Of a DNA stretch of 64,000 nucleotides, positions 9,506 through 18,794 are shown in pieces. The position numbers were made by a program, and so were the translations under genes. The stretch's first letter is position 1, and each line of letters opens with the position of its first letter. The stretch spans positions 50,408,461-50,472,460 of the forward strand of contig CATQJL010000001.1 in assembly GCA_958299035.1 (NCBI GenBank). Reading direction: 5' to 3'. Source of the stretch: Cylicocyclus nassatus. Taxonomy: Eukaryota > Nematoda > Chromadorea > Rhabditida > Strongylidae. The notes beneath the pieces were generated by a model that was not told the origin of the DNA, did no database searches, and saw nothing but the letters and a program-made list of their open reading frames with translations.

Positions 9506-12358
9506 TTATTGCCAGGTCGCACGTAAGTCATGGAGTAGTGGGAGGTGTACTGCGGTGTAGAACTCGTACTTACGTAAAATATTTGGCCTGTTATACAAGG
9601 TATGGAACAAAGCATGTATGAAGTTGCTACTATCCCATCCGTTACGCTTCAATATATGGCTAAGTTCCACTAATCTATCTCTAAAATCTGTATAAGATGT
9701 ACAGTTCCGATAAATTCGTAATACCTCGGTTGTCAAAGTATTGGTTAGTATATATCGAGGTATGTTTGATAACCAGTGGGGATATCTAATAACTTTGAAA
9801 TTGTAATCGTCTGTTTTATTATATAGACTAAATCTGACAAAATTGACTCTAATTTCTATGGTGAGGTCCAAAAAATTTGTTGTCGTTCTTTCTGTATTGG
9901 TTTTTTCAATCTTTAGAGACTGGTCATATATGGCTTCCACCATTCTTTCGAAATCTACTGCAAAAGGCGATACGTGTAGGATGTCGTCTATGTACCTATA
10001 CGTATGGTTAAACATGAATCTTTTCTGGTTATCCAAAGTTCCTATTTGATTTCGCATAAATTCATATTCAAAAAATGCTAAGGTAAGATCTGCCATCTGC
10101 GGACTGCACGATGCACCCTGAGGGATACCCCTTATTTGTTGATATATTGTTCCCCCAAAGTACAAAAAGCTTGATGATAATAGTGAATCTATCATATACA
10201 TAACGTCCTCTATTTGATAAAACTTTCCTTGTGTTAAGTTTGTGTTTGCATATGACACTCTGTTACCATTCACTTTGATGTACTTATATCCTTTCATACA
10301 TAAATGTATGAGATTCTTCAAGTTGCGTCTAACGACACTATGTGGAAGACTTGTGAATAGACTGGAGAAATCGGCCGAATACACTTTTAAGTTTCCATTA
10401 GCAGAGGCTAAGTCTCTCACTACCTCACTACTGTTTTCTATAGCCCAAAAATGTTTAATTTTATTCCTGTTCTTAATAACTTTACAATAATTAGCGAAAT
10501 GTTTTCTAATATGAGCTAATATGAGCTGAAGTAATGTAGTAAGTGGCTTAATTGTGCTTCTTTTTGCTCCGGTTATATATCTAAATTTTATGGGATTTTT
10601 GTGCATTTTCGGAATTCCATATATTCTAGGCACTTCATTGAACTTTTCATCATATTTAAGGCTCAAGCTGTTTAATAAGTGTTTATGTTTACTTCGTATC
10701 TCATTTACTTGAATTGAAGTTGGTATATAGGTAGGACCTTCTACGTTTGTCTGATCCATTTCTTTCTTGATCATTTGGAGGTAGAACCTCTTGCATGTAA
10801 AACTGAAATTTGCACTTGCTTTATCTATTGGAGTAATTACGAAGCTTTTTTGTATTCTATTGAGAGCATCTTTATCATATTCATCGCACTCGACTAAGTT
10901 ATTGTCATATATGTTATAAAGCTTACACTTAGTTTTATTTCTGAAATATTCAGTTAACTTCTTATTTATTGTTTCCTTATTAGCAGTTGAAGTGTGGAAT
11001 TTGTTTGTATATTTTATTGTTAACTGTTTAGCTAGTTCATCTAACACCTCCTTAACTTCTGCTTTTGTAACTATAGTGTGTCTTCTGTATTTGGTTCCTT
11101 TATTCAATACATTTCGTAAGTTATTATTACGTATGAAATCTAAGCTTCCTGTGCAAATGTGTTTATGATATGTGTCTATATATTCCGGATATTTGCTGCA
11201 GTCACATGTCTGATTATTTATTGCCTCTTTGAGACAATTATGTATACCTTTGAGGAAGCTGTGGTAATTGCATATTTCCAAAGCCAAAGGTTTCTTCAAA
11301 GTGTACTGAACTCGTACTCTAATATCTTTCACGTTATCTACGTGTAATTGCTCCGTTAATATGCGTTGGATATGTGAACTGTTACATAACTTAGATAATT
11401 TCAGTCTTTCCATAATAGGACCTTGATATGGTATTATGACCTTGATTTTCTCTCTGTGTACTTCTTCTTTCTCTTTCCTCCCCCAAAAAGGTGTTGCTAC
11501 TAATGAATATATTTTATATTTATGTTCAAAATTTAGTCGTGAAAAATCACTTGTAAAAGTAAAATCTATTAAGCGATTTATGTCTGCCTTATTCAATGTT
11601 CTGAAGTATGTGTACAGAGTGTGGCTAGCTAAGTTACCTATTATTGTTACTATTTCTCCTGTTCTATCATAACATTCCCTCTTTTTCTTTGACCTTCTTT
11701 TCTTACCCCTTCTTCTTTTTACTGTAATCGGACATATAAAGTATGGGTGTTGTTTCTTCTCTAGTGGGTTGACATTATCTGAAATGTTTCCGAATCCTTT
11801 TATCTGGTCATTAAACCCGAAGGGGTACGCTGTTACAATATATTGTATCCACTGCAATTCTTTTTCTCTAAGCTGTTTTTTCACATTATCTTCTTCTTCT
11901 CTTACATGGTCTAAAATTTCAATACTAATATTATTTGGGTCATGGCTTGTGTCTCGAAAGTGGTTCACCATGAATGTATTTATGTTAAGTTTTTTAAAAC
12001 TTCTGCGATGTTGATTAATTCTTGCTCTTACGGTTTGTGTTGTTTCTCCTACATATTGTAGTTTACAAGTAAGGCAAGTTACCATGTAAATTACATTTCT
12101 TGCGTCACAATTTGAGATATTAGGTTTATTAGTTCTGAAGCAGTAGTGTGTTGTGGAACTTTGAGTATATGACTTGAATATCATTTTGTCACAAACTTCG
12201 CAGTTTCTTCTACTGCACCTCGTTCCTGTTGTAACAGAGGAAACAGGATTATTAACTAGCCTCAACCGGTTTTCGCTGTTGTTGTTATCACTCAAGGACA
12301 ACATAGAACATTGATTTATTCTTGTTAAATTGTTTTGGTTAAGGGACCTCAAATCCAT
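9506..12358 (-). CDS. PLE with N-terminal GIY-YIG endonuclease and reverse transcriptase (Naiad type)
   Basis: This is an intact 950-residue ORF. Residues 48-56 hold a CxxxxCxxC cluster. Residues 88-190 are a GIY-YIG nuclease: VIY 89-91, CLTC 95-98, YVG 102-104, R111/R113, H117 and H133 (the CCHH zinc site of PLE nucleases), E165/E167 and N183. A basic patch lies at 214-227. CDC at 385-387 fits the CxC motif that marks N-terminal-endonuclease PLEs. The reverse transcriptase covers about 500-840, with SADFSS (D663), RGIPQGASCSPQ (743-754), YIDD (789-792) and FLDL. All three catalytic aspartates are present. Such enzymes nick DNA with the nuclease and prime reverse transcription at the nick. 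No frameshift or stop is seen, so the copy may be young. The ATG at 12358 is the first in the frame; an upstream stop follows within about 40 codons. Element ends are not certain: the 3' leader may reach the ribozyme at 9256 and the 5' end a TATG-rich tract. Confidence 0.93.
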   Translation of the reverse strand: MDLRSLNQNNLTRINQCSMLSLSDNNNSENRLRLVNNPVSSVTTGTRCSRRNCEVCDKMIFKSYTQSSTTHYCFRTNKPNISNCDARNVIYMVTCLTCKLQYVGETTQTVRARINQHRRSFKKLNINTFMVNHFRDTSHDPNNISIEILDHVREEEDNVKKQLREKELQWIQYIVTAYPFGFNDQIKGFGNISDNVNPLEKKQHPYFICPITVKRRRGKKRRSKKKRECYDRTGEIVTIIGNLASHTLYTYFRTLNKADINRLIDFTFTSDFSRLNFEHKYKIYSLVATPFWGRKEKEEVHREKIKVIIPYQGPIMERLKLSKLCNSSHIQRILTEQLHVDNVKDIRVRVQYTLKKPLALEICNYHSFLKGIHNCLKEAINNQTCDCSKYPEYIDTYHKHICTGSLDFIRNNNLRNVLNKGTKYRRHTIVTKAEVKEVLDELAKQLTIKYTNKFHTSTANKETINKKLTEYFRNKTKCKLYNIYDNNLVECDEYDKDALNRIQKSFVITPIDKASANFSFTCKRFYLQMIKKEMDQTNVEGPTYIPTSIQVNEIRSKHKHLLNSLSLKYDEKFNEVPRIYGIPKMHKNPIKFRYITGAKRSTIKPLTTLLQLILAHIRKHFANYCKVIKNRNKIKHFWAIENSSEVVRDLASANGNLKVYSADFSSLFTSLPHSVVRRNLKNLIHLCMKGYKYIKVNGNRVSYANTNLTQGKFYQIEDVMYMIDSLLSSSFLYFGGTIYQQIRGIPQGASCSPQMADLTLAFFEYEFMRNQIGTLDNQKRFMFNHTYRYIDDILHVSPFAVDFERMVEAIYDQSLKIEKTNTERTTTNFLDLTIEIRVNFVRFSLYNKTDDYNFKVIRYPHWLSNIPRYILTNTLTTEVLRIYRNCTSYTDFRDRLVELSHILKRNGWDSSNFIHALFHTLYNRPNILRKYEFYTAVHLPLLHDLRATWQ

Positions 12359-12535
12359 TGAGTCGGAGGCGGTCCTTCCTGGACTCTTATGCAGTTTCCT
12401 TATGGAGATTATTTTCCCCTAGGTTAGGGCGAACCTCTTCATCGCCGGGGAGCGTTACCCGTGGTGCAAACTGCATTGGATAGTTTATGCCCAACACCAC
12501 GCCAGGGTTCTCCCGAACTGTTAAACTGTTTTCCA
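12359..12535 (-). other. Probable 5' leader of the Naiad-type element
   Basis: About 175 bp upstream of the ATG are clearly richer in GC than the flanks, which suggests a conserved structured leader. The change back to AT-rich sequence near 12535 may be the element or promoter edge. No hammerhead core (CUGANGA with GAAA) was found here. Confidence 0.35.
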
Positions 12536-12594
12536 AAAATTTTTGTGTATTAGCACAGCGATTATTTGATAGCTATTTAGAAAAGTCCTCTTTG

Positions 12595-12720
12595 TGAATC
12601 TGTAGGTATATGTCTTTGTATGTATCTATGTATATATGTGCGTATGTGTGGATAATGTTCATATATGTACATGTGTTCATCTATCTATGTATGTATATGT
12701 GTAATATATTTATTAACTTG
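12595..12720. repeat. Imperfect TATG/TGTA microsatellite
   Basis: Repeated tatg, tgta and atct units run for about 125 bp. N-terminal-endonuclease PLEs are reported to insert preferentially in microsatellites, so this may be the target tract next to the element. Confidence 0.6.
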
Positions 12721-13969
12721 TATATGTCGTTGTTTGTTGGTTTTAATCATAATCTTTGAATTATTTGTTTTTGTACATATTCATCTGTGTTCTTTCATTT
12801 CTTTTCTATGTTTTAAATAAGTATGTATAAGTAAGTTTATGCTTACTTATGTGTATTGTGTCTTCTTCATTTATGCTTAGAGTTGATAAATTGTCATCAT
12901 TATATTCCTTCTTTAGATATGTTAAATTATAATTACATTGTTTATGTTTTATCGGTAATTTAATTCTCTTATCACTTAACGATTTCATTAAATACTTACT
13001 GCTTATCTATATCTTGTTTGATCTGTCGTTATTACAAGTAATTGTTATTATTTATTGAAACGTAGGACCTCCATATAGTTATTATTGTGTTATGTTACCG
13101 GTGATGTATTGTTGTGTCACATTACTTCATTTTGTTTGTGTTTGGTATATTTGTTAATACTTTTTATTTCTTTGCTGACTCCTTCCGAATTCCCGTATAA
13201 CTAGATAGATTATGCGTGGACGAATTTCGCGGTGAATAGATTAATACCTATCTTTTCCTTCTTGCTCTTATTGCAAGAGGAAAATCCAATTATCAGATGT
13301 TGTGTGTTTTAGTATACCCTAAATATGTGAACTAGCATGTAGCATAATTGCTACCCTTTACTTTTCTTTTACCCGACGTTTTGGTATGTTTGAAGGATAC
13401 AGTAGTTTCTAGGATACTAGAATCATGTGTGGCATATGCCTAGCATAAGGCCTACCTGTCTACCTAAGGACCTTATGTCCACTCTTGTTCTTAATGCAAA
13501 AGCGGTAGACAGGCTATCAATGTTCTTTGAATCTGAATTATTTAAAATATCCCAAAATGTTGGGAATCTTACACTTGGTTGATAGCAGGTTTCAAAAGAT
13601 GATTCTTATTCTAACCATCGTGCAGTTCGCATAGTTTATTTTATTGTAATCTAGTCAATTTGATGTTTGTTCCTCTTATTTAGACTTAGATCCTTAAGTG
13701 ACCAATAACCCCTATCATTGTTTTTAACAAAGATTCACATAAAAGGTCAAAAGTTCTCTCCATCTTACATGTTACATTATATATTCATGCAACATCTGTT
13801 GTGCAAAACGCTATTGTGAACAACGTTATCTACTCAACTGAGTAAAGCTATAGCATTCACGTAAATACATTTTATCACTGTTTGAAATCCCCCATTAGAA
13901 GAACTCCGTTGATTTTTAGATCAAATTCTATCCATATAACGATTCAAATGGTCATTTACGGGTTGTCAA
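12721..13969. other. AT-rich spacer with one possible RNA pseudoknot
   Basis: No gene is seen. The 60-codon minus ORF at 12806-12988 has no supporting feature. At 13444-13513 two interleaved exact inverted repeats occur: CATAAGG/CCTTATG (13444, 13471) and CCTGTCTACC/GGTAGACAGG (13455, 13504). Confidence 0.5.
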
Positions 13970-13997
13970 TTTTTGGCGGGAAATGTTCATATAAATA
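13970..13997 (+). promoter_or_regulatory. E2F-like site and TATA box before the spliced gene
   Basis: TTTTTGGCGGGAAA at 13970-13983 matches the classic E2F site TTTGGCGGGAAA. TATAAATA follows at 13990-13997. The candidate start codon is at 14023, so a start site 25-30 nt below the TATA box would leave almost no leader. An alternative is that translation starts elsewhere. Confidence 0.45.
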
Positions 13998-14022
13998 TAG
14001 CAACTTCTTGGATACTCCAATA

Positions 14023-14707
14023 ATGTCTGATATTCCTAGTGTGGCGGCTACCCTCAAGTCTATCCTCTCTCCCGAAAATAACCTAGATTCTGCAATCTCT
14101 AATGCCCTGATGGCATTGGGGGTCGCTCTGGACAAGCTAACTCATCGATACGACAAGGCCGGTAAAGAAATCGAATTGGTTCGACGCATGACCCGTACTG
14201 GATGGCTAATGGTAAGATATTTACATTTATCCGATTATATTTATTATTTGCTTTAGGCTATCAATGTCCCCCTTCCTTTCGGAGTCACCAAATGTCAAGC
14301 TCTTCAACAACTACTAGGCAAATTCGACTATTGCAAACCTCTATTCGATAGCGAGAGGGATCTAATTTGCAGCGAAATTTCATACGTCAATCGCGGAGGA
14401 TGCTCTGTAACATGTCTGTGAGTTATAGAGCTTGATATAGTATGGTGTGCATTCTATACTTGTTTGCAGTTCCTAGTTGCGCAACGTCATTTCGACTACA
14501 TCATGAGTGCCCCCTTCCAGAAGAAAATTGTATCATACAATCAGAAGCTGCCGCGAGGTAAGCTAATGTTTTTCTAGTCAGTTATTTTGTCCTATGTTGG
14601 TCATACCATTGACTACCGATCCATCAATAATCCATTGCAAGGCTGCTTGGGTCAGGCGTGAACATTTCCCCTCCCGCCCTTCGCATATCGGAGTACTAGC
14701 TACATAG
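14023..14707 (+). CDS. Unrecognised spliced gene, cysteine-rich C-terminal half
   Basis: I do not recognise the family. A four-exon model reads through: 14023-14211, 14257-14417, 14477-14557 and 14578-14707, giving about 186 residues. Exon 1 starts MSDIPSVAATLKSIL and looks helical. Introns 1 (45 nt, gtaaga...ctttag) and 2 (gtgagt...ttcctag) are compact, nematode-like sizes. For intron 2 the stronger tttgcag at 14469 leads at once to a stop, so the tag at 14476 is preferred. Intron 3 would be only 20 nt (gtaagctaatgtttttctag), shorter than any ordinary intron, although both flanking frames are open. The spliced product has clustered C and H residues (GGCSVTCLC, then HHEC, then ENC), like a degenerate zinc-binding module. 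It could be a host gene piece or part of a mobile element. Confidence 0.4.
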
Positions 14708-15390
14708 GACTCTTTTCGAACTCTTATCTCTAAGGGTCTGGTCATCATTAAAATTAAGAATGGAACTCTGAGTATATAAGTACTCACTTATGAACTTTTT
14801 GGTCTTGAGCATGTAGTATAGTAATCCCTTTTCTTATTCTACTCTCCTCGTCCATTCCATTCTTTCTCCCATTCACGCCGACTTACTGTGATTCTGTAAC
14901 AAAACTATTGCTTAGTAGTTCGATCCGCATGACATACAGGTCCTAGCAAGCGATGATAGGCGTGAAGGTATAAGTGTATCCCAAAACTATAGAAAATTCA
15001 GCTAATTACTATAGTAAGGATAGTATGCTGCCTAGATATCGAAAACGTTTGCAAAAGTGTTCTTGCCTGTTATTATTCATTGTTAGACTTCCGTAGTCTA
15101 TTAGGTGCAAACGTAAATCTTTGCTAGGAGTAGATGTTTTGCTTATACTTAGCCTTAGTATGGCTTTATGAATAATAACAAGTCAAGATGACTAACATGA
15201 TTTTATTTGCAAAACAATCGATAACTTTGTTTTTGATGTGTTGAGTAGAAGAAAGTAGAAGAAAAGTGTAGAAAACAAACAAACACTTAATTTTATCTTG
15301 TTGTCAAAAGCGAAGCGAAATTATGCAGCGAATCTAATACCTTCTTCTGCGATATTTTGCCACACAGGTTTGTTATAAGTATTATTTATT
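14708..15390. other. Intergenic, no gene seen
   Basis: AT-rich, with no ORF of note. Repeated gtagaagaaa units near 15245-15275 are the only local pattern. Confidence 0.4.
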
Positions 15391-15431
15391 CAGCCTGACA
15401 TTTCGGCAATAATGCCTTCCTCAGAGGCCTG
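15391..15431 (-). ncRNA. Minimal type I hammerhead ribozyme of the PLE
   Basis: On the minus strand: CAGGCCU, then CUGAGGA (position 7 is free in the hammerhead core), then a GGC/GCC stem II with loop AUUAUU, then GAAA, UGUC and AGGCUG. Helix I pairs CAG(G)CCU with AGGCUG with one bulged G. GUC is the classic cleavage triplet. Helix III is only two pairs with no loop, the minimal form known from PLEs, which is thought to work as a dimer. An extra A before stem II is a departure from the consensus. It lies about 200 bp downstream of the nuclease ORF on the same strand. Confidence 0.6.
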
Positions 15432-15635
15432 AAAGATAGTCTGGCTCAGTATTCGTTGCTTTATACGACGCCGTCCTCCACTTGCTTCATTCAATTCGTT
15501 CTAAGTGGACGGTACTGAGTCCTCATGCTACGGCAACTCACCAATGTCAGCAACGCCGCTCACTTACGATCCACCCACTGACGACAAATGACTGAACTGT
15601 CACACTAATGGACAGCTTAAGTAGTCGTGGGTATC

Positions 15636-16544
15636 TTACAGTTGACAATACGATATGAACGGCATAAGATCGCTGGTGATAGATAGCTGTTCATTCTTGC
15701 CGTTCATCTTTGGCTGACGCGAGAGGATGAACGACGCCTCCAGTGCTTTGCGAGCCGCAATTTTACCTTCATACGCTAAAATCGTGCACTTAACGCAAAA
15801 ATCGTTACCGCCGTGATCTGCTCTATGTTTTCCGAGTGGGCTCATCGTGCTTCCCCGTTTCTTACTGGCTAGATGTTCGTTAACGCGGATGCTGAGTAAA
15901 CGCCCCGTCTCTCCGATATAGGTTGCATGACAATCCAGACATTCGAGCTCGTAGACTACGCCAAACTTAGCACAATCCCCTACTCTGCCATTAGGGCATA
16001 CAACGCAGTTCTGTGTGATACAAGCCGTATCATATAGACGATTACGTACTAGCTGTCGCTTGATGTTGTTTGCAGGAATGTTTACGAGTACAACATCTTG
16101 GTTCAGCTGTGCTTGTATGATACACCGTTTGAACTCGTTTGTGACCCTGTCAGAGATGAATGGTAAACTCAAGGGAATCATGGCTCTAGTTTGGTCATGT
16201 TGCTTACCATTAGGTGTTCTTTCCGAATGTCTGGATCTTGCTGGAAAGTAGCCGTTATTTTCTGCAACCTTCCTTGCGAGCTTGAGAGAAACTTGTTTTT
16301 CTTCCTCTCCACTGCAAACTTCTGCGGCTGTTTTAAACATGTTGCGCACAACTGCTCTTTTGACCGCGATCGGATGACCAGATTTGGCGTGTAGAATGAT
16401 ATTTTTGGAATGCTCCTTACGATACCATTTCACAATAAAAAAACCCGAACAACCACTATCACATGGTTCGTTACGGTCTAAGTAAAGATTTTCAACAAAA
16501 ACAATTGGGCACCGTTTCAGTATGCTGCTAGAATTTCGGTTCAT
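15636..16544 (-). CDS. 5'-truncated PLE: reverse transcriptase C-terminus plus GIY-YIG endonuclease
   Basis: This 302-codon ORF is the tail of a PLE with the usual order, endonuclease last. Residues 1-150 match the reverse transcriptase thumb and linker of nematode PLEs (VKWYRKEHSKNI, HAKSGHPIAVKRAVVRNMF, LPFISDR). Residues 155-290 are the nuclease: NIKRQLVRNRLYDTAC, CVVCPNGRVGDC, then GVVYELECLDCHATYIGETG with the VVY and YIG halves and zinc cysteines, RVNEHL, GKHRADH, and ARKALEASFILSRQP. No reverse transcriptase palm lies upstream of 16544, so the copy is dead on its own. A hammerhead core follows at 15391-15431. The fragment at 1-235 belongs to the same family. ORF integrity suggests the insertion is recent. 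Confidence 0.85.
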   Translation of the reverse strand: MNRNSSSILKRCPIVFVENLYLDRNEPCDSGCSGFFIVKWYRKEHSKNIILHAKSGHPIAVKRAVVRNMFKTAAEVCSGEEEKQVSLKLARKVAENNGYFPARSRHSERTPNGKQHDQTRAMIPLSLPFISDRVTNEFKRCIIQAQLNQDVVLVNIPANNIKRQLVRNRLYDTACITQNCVVCPNGRVGDCAKFGVVYELECLDCHATYIGETGRLLSIRVNEHLASKKRGSTMSPLGKHRADHGGNDFCVKCTILAYEGKIAARKALEASFILSRQPKMNGKNEQLSITSDLMPFISYCQL

Positions 16545-17812
16545 GGAACTCGCTCAAACTTGACCTATGGGAATTTATTCGACATGCTGATCACAGACAT
16601 CACATATTTCCACGAAACGCATCTTGTGTGTTTACAGTAAGTGTAAGTATGTAGTAGTGTCCATTCGTTTGTGTCAAAAATTATTACCTAAACAGTAGCG
16701 GACGAACATATGACAGCTCAATCTTCGACTTCTAACTAGGAACAGTATCTAGAAATCAAATTCAAAGGCTCAAATCATCTACGAGCTCGAGTCTAAATTT
16801 TGCGAAAAATGCAAAAGGGTTGCGGGCGACGGAATACCCGAATGGGTGACCGCTAATCATCAAACATTTTACATATCACTTTGCCAGCTATCACCGTTGA
16901 GTGCTTCTTCATAGCTATAATTTCGCTATCTCGCTATATTTTTGAAAAATGAAGACGAGGATTTTGCAGGCAGAGGCATGAGGCTGCTTGAAATATGATA
17001 ACGTATAGCGACCGTCTCAGTTTCTTCCATTTGCAAATTTGGCATAACCACGTTTTTGATTCATATATGAACCACTAATGCCACGTTCAGGTAATTTCGA
17101 TGCACAAATCGAGCGGAACTGTTGAGGAAGCACGAATTAAAAATCAAGATTAACTCGAGATGAGCACATGGCAATGAAGATTTGAGTTTTGAACAAAATA
17201 CTTGATTCAGATGATCTTGCACTATGTATGGTATCTCGCCAAATCAACCAACCAACAAGTGATGTCTTTTTTCTTTCTTGGGGAAATCGTATGATGCATT
17301 CGTTTTTGTAGGGAGAATGATAAATCTTTTAAATTGCTTTATCTGGTGCATATATCGCAATGCTTTTGCATTGATCTTCGGCTTCTACCCTAGTCACATC
17401 TTGTGCCCTATATCGATCTTCGGTAAAGATATCGATCGTCATATCTATATCTTGTTAGCGATCTTCGCGTTCTTATTATATAGGTTTACTTAGCAGAAAT
17501 GGTTCCTCACGTTCTCATTGCACCAGCTATTTGACCTCTTCGTTCCTAATACTTGCGGCTGATTTCCTTTCACTGATGATGCTAGAAAAACTTCAGCTAG
17601 TGGGGATGTATGGAATATTTACTGATTTACATAAGGTTTACTTACCATCTGTGGGGCTTTAGTGTTGCTCTGCCTCCGCTTTTAAGGTGTGGAACATATC
17701 GATCACATTGATTGCGCAGAAACGTCTTCAATTAGTATTGTCAGCCATCTTAAAAAAGATGTATTAATTTAAAAAGGCTTCCCGTTAGCATCTGACTGAT
17801 GGAGAGCCTCCG
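16545..17812. other. Intergenic, no gene seen
   Basis: Short ORFs only. A cluster of atcgat/gatc words at 17380-17470 is the only pattern noticed. Confidence 0.4.
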
Positions 17813-18650
17813 CTACATTAGTGATTTTAAATCGAACACTTCGGATTTGTCCCAAAGATCGCCTAAGGATCCCTTGTACCATGTGTTATTTAGGTAGCCT
17901 AGAAAACTAGTACACCTAGTATGGGCTGGATGGTCGCGTGGAACAGGCGGTTCCTTCAATGCGCGGATTACATCGTGCAGACGTCTTGGCAAATGCCTCA
18001 GCCTTTGATGGAATTCCATTACTCAGCGACTTCCGCTGTGACTCTTTCACCAGAGATGAAGAGCGCCAGTCCGAACGCATTTTGCCGCATGTTCCACACT
18101 AACGCAAGATGGAATGCAAGGCCTTGTACTGCTTTTGAAGATGGTGCGAATGGCGGCGATGGTGGCTCTCTCGTAGTCCACCATTGTTTGCATCCCGTCG
18201 AGATCAGCACCAAAACCTAAGCAAATGGGGTATTTTGTGTGAGTTCTGTGTCGTAAGCTTGCATATCTTTTTTCTTCATGAGTGGAGCCCGTAGCATTTA
18301 ATTTGATTTGGAGCGCTCTGGCGCAAAAATGTTGTGGCTGCGGTGTTACCTTGTATGATGTTCTGCATGCCAGATTTTTTGCTATTGTTGGAGGCGCGCA
18401 AAGGTGGGGTTGCTCAAGAACCTCGTGTCACTTGAGCCATGCTTGGTCAGTGTTGATATGCAGTGGGAGAAGTTAGGATGGATCAGCGGCATGCGAATCA
18501 CGACCTCCGACGGTGATCGTTTCGCAACTTACGCAGTAATACTGGTCGTATTCCTTGAGTTTTGTGGAAAGCGCAATGAGCCATGTTTGTGCCTAGAATG
18601 TACTTCAAAACCTACTGCTTCCTTGACCGGCTTACCTGTTTTTCTCCAAT
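17813..18650 (-). pseudogene. Possible decayed transposon ORFs
   Basis: Minus-strand ORFs at 18019-18213 and 17813-18019 lie in different frames but abut, as if one reading frame were shifted near 18019. The joined sense would include WNMRQNAFGLALF and FHQRLRHLPRRLHDVIRALK. Further upstream on the same strand (18400-18560) a broken frame reads QYYCVSCETI. The pieces look like an eroded protein gene, perhaps a transposase, but no catalytic motif is visible. Antisense ORFs on the plus strand are less convincing. Confidence 0.25.
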
Positions 18651-18794
18651 AAGATAATTTTCGATATTCATGCCCACGATTCCGGGTTCATCGATATGCT
18701 AGAAAAAAATCAATATAGAGATGATGCAATTGGTCGGAGTATTCTGAAGCGCTGTATCTGAGTTGTAAGATATGTTTGCATTCATGTCATTATA

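Noticed and set aside
12359..12535. Second hammerhead in the 5' leader of the Naiad-type element
   Set aside because: CGATGAAGAGG resembles part of a core but there is no CUGANGA and no matching GAAA with paired helices.
12806..12988. 60-codon minus ORF upstream of the PLE as an extra PLE gene
   Set aside because: It is low-complexity, in AT-rich spacer, with no partner in known PLEs.
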